Positions 1-8,302 of a stretch of DNA of 64,000 nucleotides are shown here, piece after piece; the stretch's first letter is position 1; every line of letters starts with the position of its first letter. The position numbers and the translations under genes were made by a program. The notes under the pieces were generated by a model. It was given only the letters and a program-made list of their open reading frames with translations. It was not told where the DNA came from and did no database searches. Location of the stretch: contig JAGYIV010000008.1 of the NCBI GenBank assembly GCA_018402345.1, positions 248,001 through 312,000 of the forward strand, read 5' to 3'. The DNA is from Terrimicrobiaceae bacterium. Its GTDB lineage: Bacteria > Verrucomicrobiota > Verrucomicrobiia > Chthoniobacterales > Terrimicrobiaceae.

Positions 1-1052
1 AACGCCACAACGCCGGCAACCACGTAGAGTGGGATCGGCGAGGTCAGGAATCGGGTCGGGATCAGCGAGAAGATCGGGTGGTTGCTTGTGCTCGCGTTCG
101 ATTGCAGGAACCACTTGAGCGCGATATAGCCGCTGTCCAGCGTGCTCAGCACGCACACTCCGATGAAGACGGCATAGGCTCCAAACGTCCACGGCGACGC
201 GGCGGAGAAAATTTTTGTCAGCACCTCCTGGCCGTAATTGTGGCCTGTGATTCCCGGGCGAATGAACTCCGCCGCCCCCCAGTTCAGCGCCCACAGGGTC
301 GTGAGCCCGTGGAACAGGATCAGGCCAAGAAACAAGCTTGAGCCGATGATATATCCTGCGGCGATCGACACGCGCTCACGGTGCATCTGGATCGCGCGCT
401 GCCATTGCTGCAAATCCAGCCACGGCCCGACAAGAAACCCGATGATGATCGGCACCGCATAGCCCCAGTAATTCCAGTCGTTCGTCGGCAGCTTAGGAAA
501 CGCCAAGGGTCCCGTGCCCTTGCCGATCGAGTGCGCGATCAGGATCGCCACCGCCGGCACGAGGAGCAGGAAAAACACACCGTGGCTGTATTTGATTCGT
601 TTGATGTCGAACTCCTCGCCGAAAAGAATCGCCGCGGAGAGAAGCACCATGAGCGTGAGCGGGAGGTAAAGAAGCTCGGGTTGGAATCCCAGCGGCATCC
701 ATGCATACCGGATGAACGCGAAGATCGTGAGCGTGATGGCCAGAATCTGGTAGAGGAAAAACACCAGCCGGAAAGGCCTCGACCAAGTGCTGAAAAACCG
801 TGCCAGCGACTCGGCCCCAGAATCACGACGGGCCAGATGGTGGGTCACCAACCCGAAGACCAGCAGGCCGAGAAAATTCGGAATCGCAAAGGTCAGCAGA
901 CCGAACAAACCGAACTGAGTGGTGAACTGAACCGAGAAAAACAGGCCGAGACCCCACATCCAAGATAGCGCCACAGAGATGCCCCAGAGCACAGCGCCGA
1001 TTGATCGGGGGAGAGTGAAAGGTGAGGACGTAGCCATTGCCGCGGTATCCAT
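1..1052 (-). CDS. Multi-pass membrane transporter, sodium:solute symporter-like (partial)
   Basis: The frame is open from the left edge to an ATG at 1052 (another in-frame ATG at 1037), about 350 residues; the C-terminus lies outside the window. It is strongly hydrophobic, with around eight membrane segments (for example residues 20-40, 48-70, 95-115, 132-145, 157-173, 198-212, 232-250, 290-305). The stretches GPWLDLQQWQRA (about 209-220) and STLDSGYIALKW (about 303-314) recall the unwound-helix and substrate-site regions of the SSS/APC-fold symporters. I infer a cation-coupled solute transporter in the inner membrane; the substrate cannot be read. No clear ribosome site decides between the two ATGs. 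It is divergent from kdsB. Confidence 0.65.
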   Translation of the reverse strand, partial: MDTAAMATSSPFTLPRSIGAVLWGISVALSWMWGLGLFFSVQFTTQFGLFGLLTFAIPNFLGLLVFGLVTHHLARRDSGAESLARFFSTWSRPFRLVFFLYQILAITLTIFAFIRYAWMPLGFQPELLYLPLTLMVLLSAAILFGEEFDIKRIKYSHGVFFLLLVPAVAILIAHSIGKGTGPLAFPKLPTNDWNYWGYAVPIIIGFLVGPWLDLQQWQRAIQMHRERVSIAAGYIIGSSLFLGLILFHGLTTLWALNWGAAEFIRPGITGHNYGQEVLTKIFSAASPWTFGAYAVFIGVCVLSTLDSGYIALKWFLQSNASTSNHPIFSLIPTRFLTSPIPLYVVAGVVA

Positions 1053-1165
1053 ACAACGCGTGCCCGCACCCCGCAACCACTTCCAGAAGCACCTCTCCCG
1101 GGAGCGGGGGGGCGGGCGTTTTTGGAACTCGCCCGGCGGGAATTCCGAAGGTATGGAATCCCCCC

Positions 1166-1897
1166 ATGCCGAAATCCGCGATCGTCATTCCCGCCCGCTG
1201 GGCCTCCAGCCGCCTCCCTGGCAAGCCACTCCTCGAACTCGCCGGCAAACCCCTCTTGCGCCATGTGTGGGAACGATGCCTCAAGGTAAAGGGCGTCGAT
1301 ACCGTGATCGTGGCGACAGACGACATGAGGATCGCTGAAGCGGCCTTCGCATTCGGCGCGGAGGTGGCCCTCACCTCGCCGCGACACCCTAGCGGCACCG
1401 ACCGCATCGCCGAGGTGGCAAGCTGCTTGGCGGGCTTCGACATCGTGCTCAATGTGCAGGGCGACGAACCGTTCATCCCCCCCGCCCTTCCTTCAAAATT
1501 GCTCGAGGCCCTACAAATGGACCGCTCGCTCTCCATGTCCACCGCCGCCTGCCCGCTGGCGGTGGACGAACTCGAGAACCCGAACTGCGTGAAGGTCGTG
1601 ACGGCGCTGGACGGCACCGCGCTTTATTTTTCCAGGGCGCCGATCCCCTGCGACCGCGACGGCGACACCTCCCCCGCCCGCCTGCGGCATTTGGGCATCT
1701 ATGGATACCGGCGCCGGTTTCTCCTCGAGTTCGTCCGCTGGAAACAAACGCCCCTCGAAAAGTCCGAAAAACTCGAGCAACTCCGCGCGCTCGAGCACGG
1801 AGCGAAAATCCACGTCGTCAAGACGCGCCCCACGGGTCCCGGCATCGATACGCCAGCGGACCTCGTGGCTGCAGAGGCGTTTCTCAGGAAACGCTGA
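1166..1897 (+). CDS. kdsB: 3-deoxy-manno-octulosonate cytidylyltransferase
   Basis: The enzyme activates KDO with CTP to CMP-KDO for the inner core of lipopolysaccharide, in the cytoplasm. The 243-residue product has the family length and opens with IPARWASSRLPGKPL, the nucleotide-binding loop of KdsB. It also shows the conserved VATDD, SGTDRIAE and NVQGDEPF blocks, the last holding the metal-binding Asp, and ends with the GIDTPADL signature. The start was placed at the ATG directly before this loop because the frame upstream lacks family similarity. It supports a didermic, LPS-bearing cell together with the LpxH-like and LpxL-like proteins elsewhere in the window. Confidence 0.95.
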   Translation: MPKSAIVIPARWASSRLPGKPLLELAGKPLLRHVWERCLKVKGVDTVIVATDDMRIAEAAFAFGAEVALTSPRHPSGTDRIAEVASCLAGFDIVLNVQGDEPFIPPALPSKLLEALQMDRSLSMSTAACPLAVDELENPNCVKVVTALDGTALYFSRAPIPCDRDGDTSPARLRHLGIYGYRRRFLLEFVRWKQTPLEKSEKLEQLRALEHGAKIHVVKTRPTGPGIDTPADLVAAEAFLRKR

Positions 1898-1902
1898 CCC
1901 CC

Positions 1903-2235
1903 CTACGCCGCCGGTTGCCTGTGCAGGACCACCGTGTGGCCGACCTGCTGAACCAGCGCCGCCCCGGTGGAAGCCGCCAACTCGCGCGAGACCTCCTTGC
2001 GCTGCTCCTTGAAGCCCTCTAAGCGCACTTTCACCAGCCCGTGCTTGTCGAGGAGCATCGTCAACTCGGAGAGAAATGTCGGCGTGGCCCCGGCCTTTCC
2101 GAGCTTGATCGATGGCTTCAGGAGTTGGGCGCGGCTTTTCAGTTCGCGCATGGTCGGCGTGTCGGCGGGCATGCGCGGATTCTCTCCGGAACCCCGCAAA
2201 AAGACCATCCGATTCCGCTCCCGCAACGATGCCAT
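1903..2235 (-). CDS. yhbY: YhbY/CRS1-CRM family RNA-binding protein
   Basis: This small CRM-domain protein binds the large ribosomal subunit precursor in other bacteria and is thought to help assembly. The CRM core is plain: LKSRAQLLKPSIKLGKAG, then LTMLLDKHGLVKVRL, and the terminal VQQVGHTVVLHR. At 110 residues it is slightly longer than the usual 95-100. The true start may be the Met at residue 22 or 29, just before the core. It converges on kdsB with a five-base gap and is divergent from the LpxH-like gene. Confidence 0.9.
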   Translation of the reverse strand: MASLRERNRMVFLRGSGENPRMPADTPTMRELKSRAQLLKPSIKLGKAGATPTFLSELTMLLDKHGLVKVRLEGFKEQRKEVSRELAASTGAALVQQVGHTVVLHRQPAA

Positions 2236-2301
2236 GTGACGGAATTTTCACATTTCCGCCATTCATGGCTGACTGGTGCTCGGGTGTCGTGATGCTTCGA
2301 T

Positions 2302-3105
2302 ATGCCCACCCATTACCGGACCGGATGGATTTCGGATGTGCACCTCGGAACCCGCGGCTGCAAGGCTGGAGCTTTGCTGGAATTCCTCCGCGAGACGGAA
2401 TTCGACACCCTGTATCTGGTGGGCGACCTCATCGACATCTGGTCGCTCCGGCGCGGCATCTACTGGCCGCAGCCCCACAACGACATCATCCAAAAGCTTC
2501 TCCGCAAAGGCCGCAAGGGCACCGAGATCATCTACATCCCGGGCAACCACGATGAATTCGTCTCGGGCTTCCTCGGCCACTACGCCAGCGTGACCCTCCG
2601 CAAAAACGCCATTCACACCACGGCGGACGGCCGACGCCTCCTGATCATGCACGGCCACGAACTCGACAACGTGGTGCAAAACCTCGGCTGGCTCGCCCAC
2701 CTCGGCGACATCGGCTACGTGGTATTGATGAGGTGCAATTGGATCGTCAATTTCGCCCGCCGCCTCATGGGACTCGACCACTGGTCGTTGAGTGCGTATG
2801 TCAAAGCCGAGGTCAAGAACGTCGTGAATTTCATCGGCAAGTTCGAAGAGTCGATCGTGCGCTACGCGAAGGATTACAGTGTCGACGGCGTCCTCTGCGG
2901 CCACATCCACACCGCGGCCATGCGAACCATCGGCAGCACTTCCTACTACAATTGCGGCGACTGGGTCGAAAGCTGCACGGCGATGGTCGAGCACTCCGAT
3001 GGCAGGATGGAACTGCTCTCTTTCGACCCCTCCCTGCCTGTCACGACTCCTTTAGCCGACGAGGAGGAGGCACCACTTCCCGACCGCCAACCGGCACTAC
3101 TCTGA
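2302..3105 (+). CDS. UDP-2,3-diacylglucosamine hydrolase-like metallophosphoesterase
   Basis: This is a calcineurin-type metallophosphoesterase with every metal motif in place: DVHLG (12-16), GDLID (about 41), GNHDEF (about 80), HGHE (about 118) and GHIH (about 200). The closest named relatives are LpxH/LpxH2-type hydrolases, which cleave UDP-diacylglucosamine to lipid X in lipid A synthesis. Length (267) suits LpxH2-like proteins, but the class also includes unrelated phosphatases, so lipid A is an inference supported by kdsB 400 bases upstream. The acidic, Pro-rich tail is not conserved. Its last codons overlap the end of nadA, which runs the other way. Confidence 0.8.
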   Translation: MPTHYRTGWISDVHLGTRGCKAGALLEFLRETEFDTLYLVGDLIDIWSLRRGIYWPQPHNDIIQKLLRKGRKGTEIIYIPGNHDEFVSGFLGHYASVTLRKNAIHTTADGRRLLIMHGHELDNVVQNLGWLAHLGDIGYVVLMRCNWIVNFARRLMGLDHWSLSAYVKAEVKNVVNFIGKFEESIVRYAKDYSVDGVLCGHIHTAAMRTIGSTSYYNCGDWVESCTAMVEHSDGRMELLSFDPSLPVTTPLADEEEAPLPDRQPALL

Positions 3106-4035
3106 CAGCTCGAGCATCCGCCGCACCGACCGCTCGGCGCGGGCGCGGAGTTCCTCGGGCATCTCGATGCGGGGCTCGAGGTTCGCGAGGCAATCCCGCA
3201 ACTTCTCCAGCGTGTTCATTTTCATGTAGCGACAATCCGCGCAGGCGCATTGATCGGTCGGACCGGGAATAAAGTTCTTGCCCGTCACCTCCCGGCGCAA
3301 CCTGTGGAGCATCCCGCTCTCGGTGACGATGATGAAATCCCGCGCTGGATTCTCCCGGCAATACGAGACCATCTTTTCCGTCGAGCAAACCTCGTCAGCC
3401 AGCAACCTCACCGCATGGGTGCACTCGGGATGCGCCACCACCACCGCGCCTGGGTGCTCGGCCTTGATGCGATGAATGCTGTCGCGGGTGAATTCGACAT
3501 GCACGTAGCAACTTCCCCTCCAAAGATCCATCGTTCGCCCTGTCCTCTCCATGACCCAAGCCCCGAGGTTCTGATCGGGCACGAAGAGAATGTTGCGGTC
3601 TGCCGGGGCGGCCTCGACGATGCGCACAGCGTTCCCGCTCGTCACGATCACATCCGCCAGCGCCTTCACCCCGGCACTGCAATTGATGTAGGCAATCACG
3701 TAATAATTTTTCTCCGCGTGTTCCTCGAGAAAAGCCGCAAGCTTCTCCGGCGGGCAGGAATCCGAGAGAGAACACCCGGCATCCATGTCGGGAATCACGA
3801 CCGTCTTCGAGGGGTTCAGGATTTTCGCCGTCTCTCCCATGAAATGAACGCCGCAGAAGGCAATCACATCGGCGCCCGTCTCCGCCGCCTTGCGGCTCAA
3901 GCCAAGAGAATCCCCGACATAATCAGCAACCTCCTGTATAGGAGAAATTTGGTAATTGTGAGCCAGAATTACCGCATTGCGCTGGCGCTTGAGGTCGAGA
4001 ATCTCTGAGATGAGATCGGTAGAGACGATAGTCAT
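3097..4035 (-). CDS. nadA: Quinolinate synthase
   Basis: NadA condenses iminoaspartate with dihydroxyacetone phosphate to quinolinate in de novo NAD synthesis, using an oxygen-sensitive [4Fe-4S] cluster. The 312-residue product has ILAHNYQ near the N-terminus, the MDAGCSLSD block (Cys 88), GSCYVHVEF, HPECTHAV and TDQCACADCRYMKMN. The Cys in the first, second and last of these are the likely cluster ligands. The start at 4035 was preferred to an upstream Met at 4104 because family similarity begins at the QRNAVILAHNY region and the extension is not conserved. NadB and NadC are not in the window. A terminator-like hairpin lies about 110 bases upstream in the leader. Confidence 0.93.
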   Translation of the reverse strand: MTIVSTDLISEILDLKRQRNAVILAHNYQISPIQEVADYVGDSLGLSRKAAETGADVIAFCGVHFMGETAKILNPSKTVVIPDMDAGCSLSDSCPPEKLAAFLEEHAEKNYYVIAYINCSAGVKALADVIVTSGNAVRIVEAAPADRNILFVPDQNLGAWVMERTGRTMDLWRGSCYVHVEFTRDSIHRIKAEHPGAVVVAHPECTHAVRLLADEVCSTEKMVSYCRENPARDFIIVTESGMLHRLRREVTGKNFIPGPTDQCACADCRYMKMNTLEKLRDCLANLEPRIEMPEELRARAERSVRRMLELSE

Positions 4036-4135
4036 GCGGGCAACCTTGGACGATTCCCGTGTGCCAATCAAGACCACACCGACTGGAACGCCCGAGCGGA
4101 TCAACCAGCCAAGCGGCTAAATTTTTGATTCGTTA

Positions 4136-4321
4136 TTAACACGGAAAAAAACTTGGCATTCCCTCCAAGTTCGTTGAGTAATTCGCACCCCAACCCGTTG
4201 GTTTAACCAAAGTATAATAGACCGATCCGCTTCTTTCACCAAGCATCGCACCAAAGACAACCCCTTGCCGAACCTCGAATCCCTTGAAAGATTCATGCTT
4301 CTCAACCATCCATTCAACCAT
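4136..4321 (-). other. Candidate small ORF (61 codons) in the nadA leader
   Basis: A 61-codon frame with a distinctly lower GC content than its neighbours runs towards nadA. It has no recognised domain. Its last codons form the terminator-like hairpin described separately, which argues against an ordinary coding gene and for either a leader RNA or a chance frame. I cannot decide between these. Nothing else is recognised between nadA (start 4035) and the beta-barrel gene (start 4366) apart from a TATAAT hexamer at 4213-4218 on the + strand. Confidence 0.25.
4142..4170 (-). terminator. Intrinsic terminator-like hairpin in the nadA leader
   Basis: On the minus strand ACTTGG pairs with CCAAGT around an 8-base loop and is followed directly by seven T residues. 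The hairpin precedes the nadA start by about 110 bases, so it either ends a short upstream transcript or acts as an attenuator of nadA. Confidence 0.6.
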
Positions 4322-4365
4322 GCGACCAGGCGAACATCGACCAGCCTCCCTATTGCCTTAGGCGC

Positions 4366-5904
4366 GTGGATTCAACACTCGTGACCCCCACACGCCTCTC
4401 CTTTCCGATAGTGGTTCCCCTGCTCGCCGCGGTGGTGATGGCCCTATCCGTCAATCAAGCGTTCACCCAAACTGTCCTCACGGTCAAAGAGGCGGAGTTC
4501 CGCAGTCGCTGGGCCGGTCCGCAGGAGGATCGCGAGGTGACGCCACAGTATTTCCTGCCCGACGGCGGCCTCTTCGAGGACGATGCTGGAGAAATGATCG
4601 GCGAGGAGCCCGACTCGACCAACGACTTCGTGGGAAATGTCGACCGCATGGCGGAAAACCTGCAGCGCGGCCTGCGCTTCGGTCCCCTCGACTTTCAACT
4701 CGGGTTCGCCTCCGGTTGGGAATACTCCTCCCAGAACTCCCAAGGCACGGACACCGACTTCGCCGACAACAACAGCTTTTTCGCAGCCCCCTCGATCGGG
4801 ATCATCTACGACCGCCAAGTCGGAGTCTGGAAAGTCGCCGCCCGCTTCGGAGCGGGATACCGCTACTACTTCAACCAAGATTACACGGCTGCGGGCACAG
4901 GCAACCAGCGCAACCCGTTCTCACTCACCGGCGGCATCGATGTCGGTTACAATACCAGCCGCCTCTCGGTGGCGTTGACTGCCGCCGCTTCGTCCGGCAC
5001 CGGTTACGACATCGTCTCGGGCAACAACATCTGGCAAACTTCCGCCTCCACCGCCCTCACGATCCGCTATATCCTCACCGAACAGGCCAGCATCGGCGCG
5101 GCAGGCTCGGTTTCCTACTCGAATAATGCCGATGCCCAAGCTGCCATCGGTGAGGCGGGCCAATCCGACTCGAACAGCCTGAATACCGCCGTCAGCCTCT
5201 TCGCCGACTACCTTGTCACTCCAAAAACAAACGTGCGCTTCATCCTCAGCGCCGGACAAGACCTCCAGACCTTCGAAGAGGGACTCACCACCGAAGGGCG
5301 CCGCTACCTCGACGCGATGCTGCAACTTACCTACCAACTCGCCCCCAAATTCTCGATCGATGCCGGCGGTGGCATTGGCTACGTGTCCGATCAAAACATC
5401 CCCGATCCCGAGTTTGTCGGCTGGCGCCCGGTTTACACCGCAGGCATCAACTACACCCCGACCGAAAAAACCTACCTCAAGGCGAACTTCGGCATGCAAG
5501 GTGCCGACATCCGCCCGAACTTCAGCCTCATCGCCGGCTGGAACGCCCGCGAAAAAACCCGCCTCTCGCTCTCCATCTACCAGAACCAAGGCTTCTCCAC
5601 TCTTTCGCCCGACCAATACAACATCACCCGAGGCATCATGGGCACCATCTCCCAAAGCCTCTTCACCGGCATCGACCTCTCGCTCTCGGGCGGCTACGAG
5701 CAATCAGAATACGTCTCCCTCACCAGTGAGCGGCTCGACGGTGCGGTGGACGGCCCGCCCGAATACTTCCTCACCAGCGCGACCCTCTACTGGCGCATCC
5801 GCGAGTGGCTCGCCTGGCAGAACACCTTCATGCTCTCCACCGGCCAAGGAAACAGCGACGAACTCCAGACCCGCTTCTCCACGAGCTTGAATCTCAATTT
5901 CTGA
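4366..5904 (+). CDS. Outer-membrane beta-barrel protein
   Basis: The GTG-started product (512 residues; an alternative GTG lies at 4381) begins with a basic stretch and a hydrophobic core ending in AFTQ, a signal peptide. The rest alternates short polar and aromatic strands rich in Tyr, Asn, Gly and Ser, for example the GAGYRYYF and YTAGINYTP regions, and closes on a terminal Phe (LNLNF), the recognition signal for the barrel assembly machinery. This is a large outer-membrane barrel; a channel or structural role is likely but no substrate can be named. No neighbour explains it. The gene converges on tlyA with a 12-base gap. Confidence 0.8.
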   Translation: MDSTLVTPTRLSFPIVVPLLAAVVMALSVNQAFTQTVLTVKEAEFRSRWAGPQEDREVTPQYFLPDGGLFEDDAGEMIGEEPDSTNDFVGNVDRMAENLQRGLRFGPLDFQLGFASGWEYSSQNSQGTDTDFADNNSFFAAPSIGIIYDRQVGVWKVAARFGAGYRYYFNQDYTAAGTGNQRNPFSLTGGIDVGYNTSRLSVALTAAASSGTGYDIVSGNNIWQTSASTALTIRYILTEQASIGAAGSVSYSNNADAQAAIGEAGQSDSNSLNTAVSLFADYLVTPKTNVRFILSAGQDLQTFEEGLTTEGRRYLDAMLQLTYQLAPKFSIDAGGGIGYVSDQNIPDPEFVGWRPVYTAGINYTPTEKTYLKANFGMQGADIRPNFSLIAGWNAREKTRLSLSIYQNQGFSTLSPDQYNITRGIMGTISQSLFTGIDLSLSGGYEQSEYVSLTSERLDGAVDGPPEYFLTSATLYWRIREWLAWQNTFMLSTGQGNSDELQTRFSTSLNLNF

Positions 5905-5916
5905 CGCATACCGGCG

Positions 5917-6654
5917 TCACACCTTGCGCAGGTGGATGAGATACTCGACATTGCCGTCCCGACCGGTGATCGGCGAACGCATGCTCCCGAGCCACTCCTG
6001 GCCTGCCACCAGCACAAACTCCCGCACCTTCGCCACACAGCGCTCGCGCACCCCCTCATCCCGCACCACCCCGCCCACACCCACATCCCTTCGCGCCGCC
6101 TCGAACTGGGGCTTGAGCAAAAACACCACATCGGCTCCCGCTGGCAGGATACCGAACACCGCAGGTAAAATCAGCGTGAGCGAAATAAAACTCACGTCGC
6201 CCACCGCCATCCGCGGCCGGGGGTCGAAGTCCGCAGCTTGAAGAAACCGCGCATTCGTTTTTTCCCTCGATTCGACCCGCAAATCCCCGCGCAGCCTCCA
6301 GTCCAGCTGCCCGTGCCCGGCATCGATCGCATAAACACGCGCCGCCCCCCGCTGAAGCAGGCAATCGGTGAATCCACCCGTCGACGCCCCGACATCCACA
6401 CAGACCAACCCGCTGGGATCGACACGGAAGGAATCCAGTGCCGCCTCTAACTTCAGCCCCCCGCGACCGACATATTTTTCCCGCTCCACCAGCGAGAGCA
6501 CATCGTCACCCGACACCGGCGTGCCGGGCTTCGTGACCTTTTGGCCGTTCACACACACCAGCGCCGCCATGACAGCACGCCTGGCCTCGTCCACACTTCC
6601 AAAAAAACCCTCCTCCGCCAGCGCGGCATCCAATCGCCTCTTCGGGGCGGCCAT
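5917..6654 (-). CDS. tlyA: TlyA-family rRNA (cytidine-2'-O)-methyltransferase
   Basis: The family combines an N-terminal S4 RNA-binding domain with a FtsJ-like Rossmann methyltransferase and 2'-O-methylates rRNA cytidines; older names call it hemolysin A. Here RRLDAALAEEG opens the S4 part (about 1-65), the SAM loop reads DVGASTGGFTDCLL (about 90), and the KDKE-type residues follow around VYAIDAGHGQLDWRL, VGDVSFISL and FLLKPQFE. The 245-residue length is standard. I placed the start at the Met of MAAPKRRLD because earlier in-frame Met codons add no conserved sequence. It lies 17 bases after a lipoprotein gene and is probably cotranscribed with it. Confidence 0.92.
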   Translation of the reverse strand: MAAPKRRLDAALAEEGFFGSVDEARRAVMAALVCVNGQKVTKPGTPVSGDDVLSLVEREKYVGRGGLKLEAALDSFRVDPSGLVCVDVGASTGGFTDCLLQRGAARVYAIDAGHGQLDWRLRGDLRVESREKTNARFLQAADFDPRPRMAVGDVSFISLTLILPAVFGILPAGADVVFLLKPQFEAARRDVGVGGVVRDEGVRERCVAKVREFVLVAGQEWLGSMRSPITGRDGNVEYLIHLRKV

Positions 6655-6671
6655 GGTCGGGGTGCCGCCGG

Positions 6672-7208
6672 TTACCAGGCGGAAGGCGCCTTGGGGAAGG
6701 CATCGTTCGAGATCACCGTGCCATCGGTCGCGAGAAGTTGCATCTCGCCGAAATAATTCTCCGAAGGCCCGTAGCACCAGACCGACCAGATCGGCACAGC
6801 GGAACTCCCCTTCTGATTCAACACGAAACTCACCGACGCGATCGTCTTGCCATTCGCGTTCGCATACCGCTGGGCAATGTCAAACGCGTCCCTCGAATCG
6901 ATCCCGACCTTGGAAAGATCGATCGGCTTGTCGGAGGAAAAAATCTGCCTCAATCCCAGCGCTGGCGCGTCGGATGTCACCTCGCCAGAGGCCGCCGTCA
7001 GATTCCGGATTCCAGCGTCTTTCCCCGCCCCCTGCGCGACCACATACCACGTCGCTGGATTCGGATTCGCGTTGTCCGCCGAAAGCTTCAACACTCCATT
7101 GCGGTATTTTTCAGGCAGCGCCTTCAAGCACGCGAGCGCCCCCTTGGAATCCCCAGCGTGCACTTGACAAGCGCTTAGTAAAAGAAGAACGGCAATCAGC
7201 GTTTTCAT
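6672..7208 (-). CDS. Predicted lipoprotein of unknown function
   Basis: The 178-residue product starts with MKTLIAVLLLLSAC, a signal sequence with an LSAC lipobox, so Cys 14 would be lipidated. The mature part has no domain I recognise; it is a small alpha/beta-looking protein with one further Cys pair and Trp-rich ends (WSVWCYG). Membrane anchoring is seen; any function would be guesswork. It sits directly upstream of tlyA on the same strand and is divergent from the riboswitch-controlled operon, whose leader begins about 100 bases away. Confidence 0.75.
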   Translation of the reverse strand: MKTLIAVLLLLSACQVHAGDSKGALACLKALPEKYRNGVLKLSADNANPNPATWYVVAQGAGKDAGIRNLTAASGEVTSDAPALGLRQIFSSDKPIDLSKVGIDSRDAFDIAQRYANANGKTIASVSFVLNQKGSSAVPIWSVWCYGPSENYFGEMQLLATDGTVISNDAFPKAPSAW

Positions 7209-7311
7209 CCCCGCGACGTTATTCAACACACCTCCCAGAATCCATGAAAAAGCCGCCCGGGATTGACACCCGCCAGCCACATCACCTATGGTTGCGGATC
7301 CAAAGGGCACC

Positions 7312-7496
7312 CGCCCGATCAGTTCTTTATCTCAGCAAAAAACCAATCCGTCGGCCTAGGAAAGCAAGGGTGGAAGTCCCTCACTGTCGCGCAAAGGTCA
7401 AAGTCCGGGTTCGAACCGGCGGAGAAAACCGCACAGCGCCTGCAATGGCGCAACGGCAGCGCACGACTGTCCGTGCCGGGGGTGGTCCTTTCGCAT
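7312..7496 (+). promoter_or_regulatory. Cobalamin-type riboswitch aptamer (putative)
   Basis: The leader of the PEP-CTERM gene contains the hallmark segments of the cobalamin aptamer in order: GGAAAG at about 7359, GGGTGGAAGTCCC (7368-7380), ACTGTCGCGCAA (7383-7394), then AAAGTCCGG (7400-7408) and ACCGGC (7415-7420). These match the usual GGGAA / GTG-GAA-TCC / CTGTCCCGCAA / AAGTC-GG-ACC order of RF00174. Two further hairpins follow (for example GCGCC with GGCGC, 7436-7451). The expression platform is the terminator at 7497-7535. Corrinoid binding is inferred from motif order, not shown; a covariance-model search would settle it. Confidence 0.75.
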
Positions 7497-7535
7497 ACGG
7501 GGGAAGGGATTGTCCTTTGACATCCCCGTGTTTTT
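7497..7535 (+). terminator. Riboswitch expression-platform terminator
   Basis: ACGGGG (7497-7502) pairs with CCCCGT (7524-7529), with an inner AAGG/CCTT stem, followed by GTTTTT. The AGGA ribosome site of the next gene (about 7540) follows at once. Transcription would stop here when the upstream aptamer is in the ligand-bound fold, which is the typical off-switch layout. Confidence 0.7.
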
Positions 7536-7549
7536 GAAAAAGGACACCT

Positions 7550-8302
7550 ATGAAAAAAATCATCCGATTGCTCACTGCAATCCTCCTCGCCTCGGGCATT
7601 CCCCATGCCGCCGCGGCAATCATCAATCCAGGCATCACCACATGGGTCGGAGCCGGTTCCAACGAGTCCATTCTCGCCATCCAATGGCGCGATGCAAAAT
7701 CCCCCTCGGCCATCGCCTTCGGCTATCGCTGGACCTCCGGAACCACCACGCTCAACGACATGATCACAGCTGTCCTCGCGGCAAATGTCGGTCTCTACGC
7801 CAGAGGTGATCTGATTTCCGGTGGGTTCGGAAATGCCTACTTCGGATTCGGCTACGATACCGGCCTGGACTCGAGCTTCAGCATCACCGGAGCCGAGGAC
7901 GATCTTGGCGACCCGGCCACCCCAAATTTTATCAACGGCTTTTGGGACATGGGCAGCGGATACGCAGGCCCATGGTCTTCATTAAACGCTGCCCCAGCAA
8001 ACTCCTCCGACCGCTACCAGGAGGGCTGGATGGACAACGGCTTCTGGGAACTCTTCACCGCCACCTCCACTTTCACACCCACCACTTGGACCGCCAGCAA
8101 CGACGGCGGCACCCAACTCCTCGGAAGCGACTCGTGGTATGCCTACAGCCTCACAAACGCCGACTACACTTCCGTTACTCCAAATCTGACCTCGCTAAGC
8201 GCCTCCGTGCCGGAACCCTCCCAAATCGCCTCCTCCCTCTTGTTGATGCTCGGTGCCGCCTTTTTCCTGTGGAAGCGGCAAAAAGCAAAGCACCAAGCGT
8301 GA
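7550..8302 (+). CDS. PEP-CTERM surface protein under riboswitch control
   Basis: The 250-residue product has a signal peptide (MKKIIRLLTAILLASG, cleaved near AAAA), a compact domain of about 190 residues, and the C-terminal PEP-CTERM tripartite tail: VPEPSQ, a hydrophobic helix and the basic KRQK. Such tails are cut and the protein handed to the cell surface or matrix by exosortase. The N-terminal half carries ILAIQWRDAK and AFGYRW blocks, then Trp- and Gly-rich repeats. I recall this type of domain near cobalamin loci in other phyla but cannot verify that here. The upstream B12-type riboswitch makes a corrinoid-linked role, such as binding or scavenging at the surface, a reasonable hypothesis. 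The stop overlaps a GTG start of the pseudopilin gene (GTGA). Confidence 0.85.
   Translation: MKKIIRLLTAILLASGIPHAAAAIINPGITTWVGAGSNESILAIQWRDAKSPSAIAFGYRWTSGTTTLNDMITAVLAANVGLYARGDLISGGFGNAYFGFGYDTGLDSSFSITGAEDDLGDPATPNFINGFWDMGSGYAGPWSSLNAAPANSSDRYQEGWMDNGFWELFTATSTFTPTTWTASNDGGTQLLGSDSWYAYSLTNADYTSVTPNLTSLSASVPEPSQIASSLLLMLGAAFFLWKRQKAKHQA

Noticed and set aside
7395-7425. A tRNA T-arm-like GGTTCGAACC in the riboswitch region
   Set aside because: No matching acceptor, D or anticodon stems surround it; the segment fits the 3' part of a cobalamin aptamer better.
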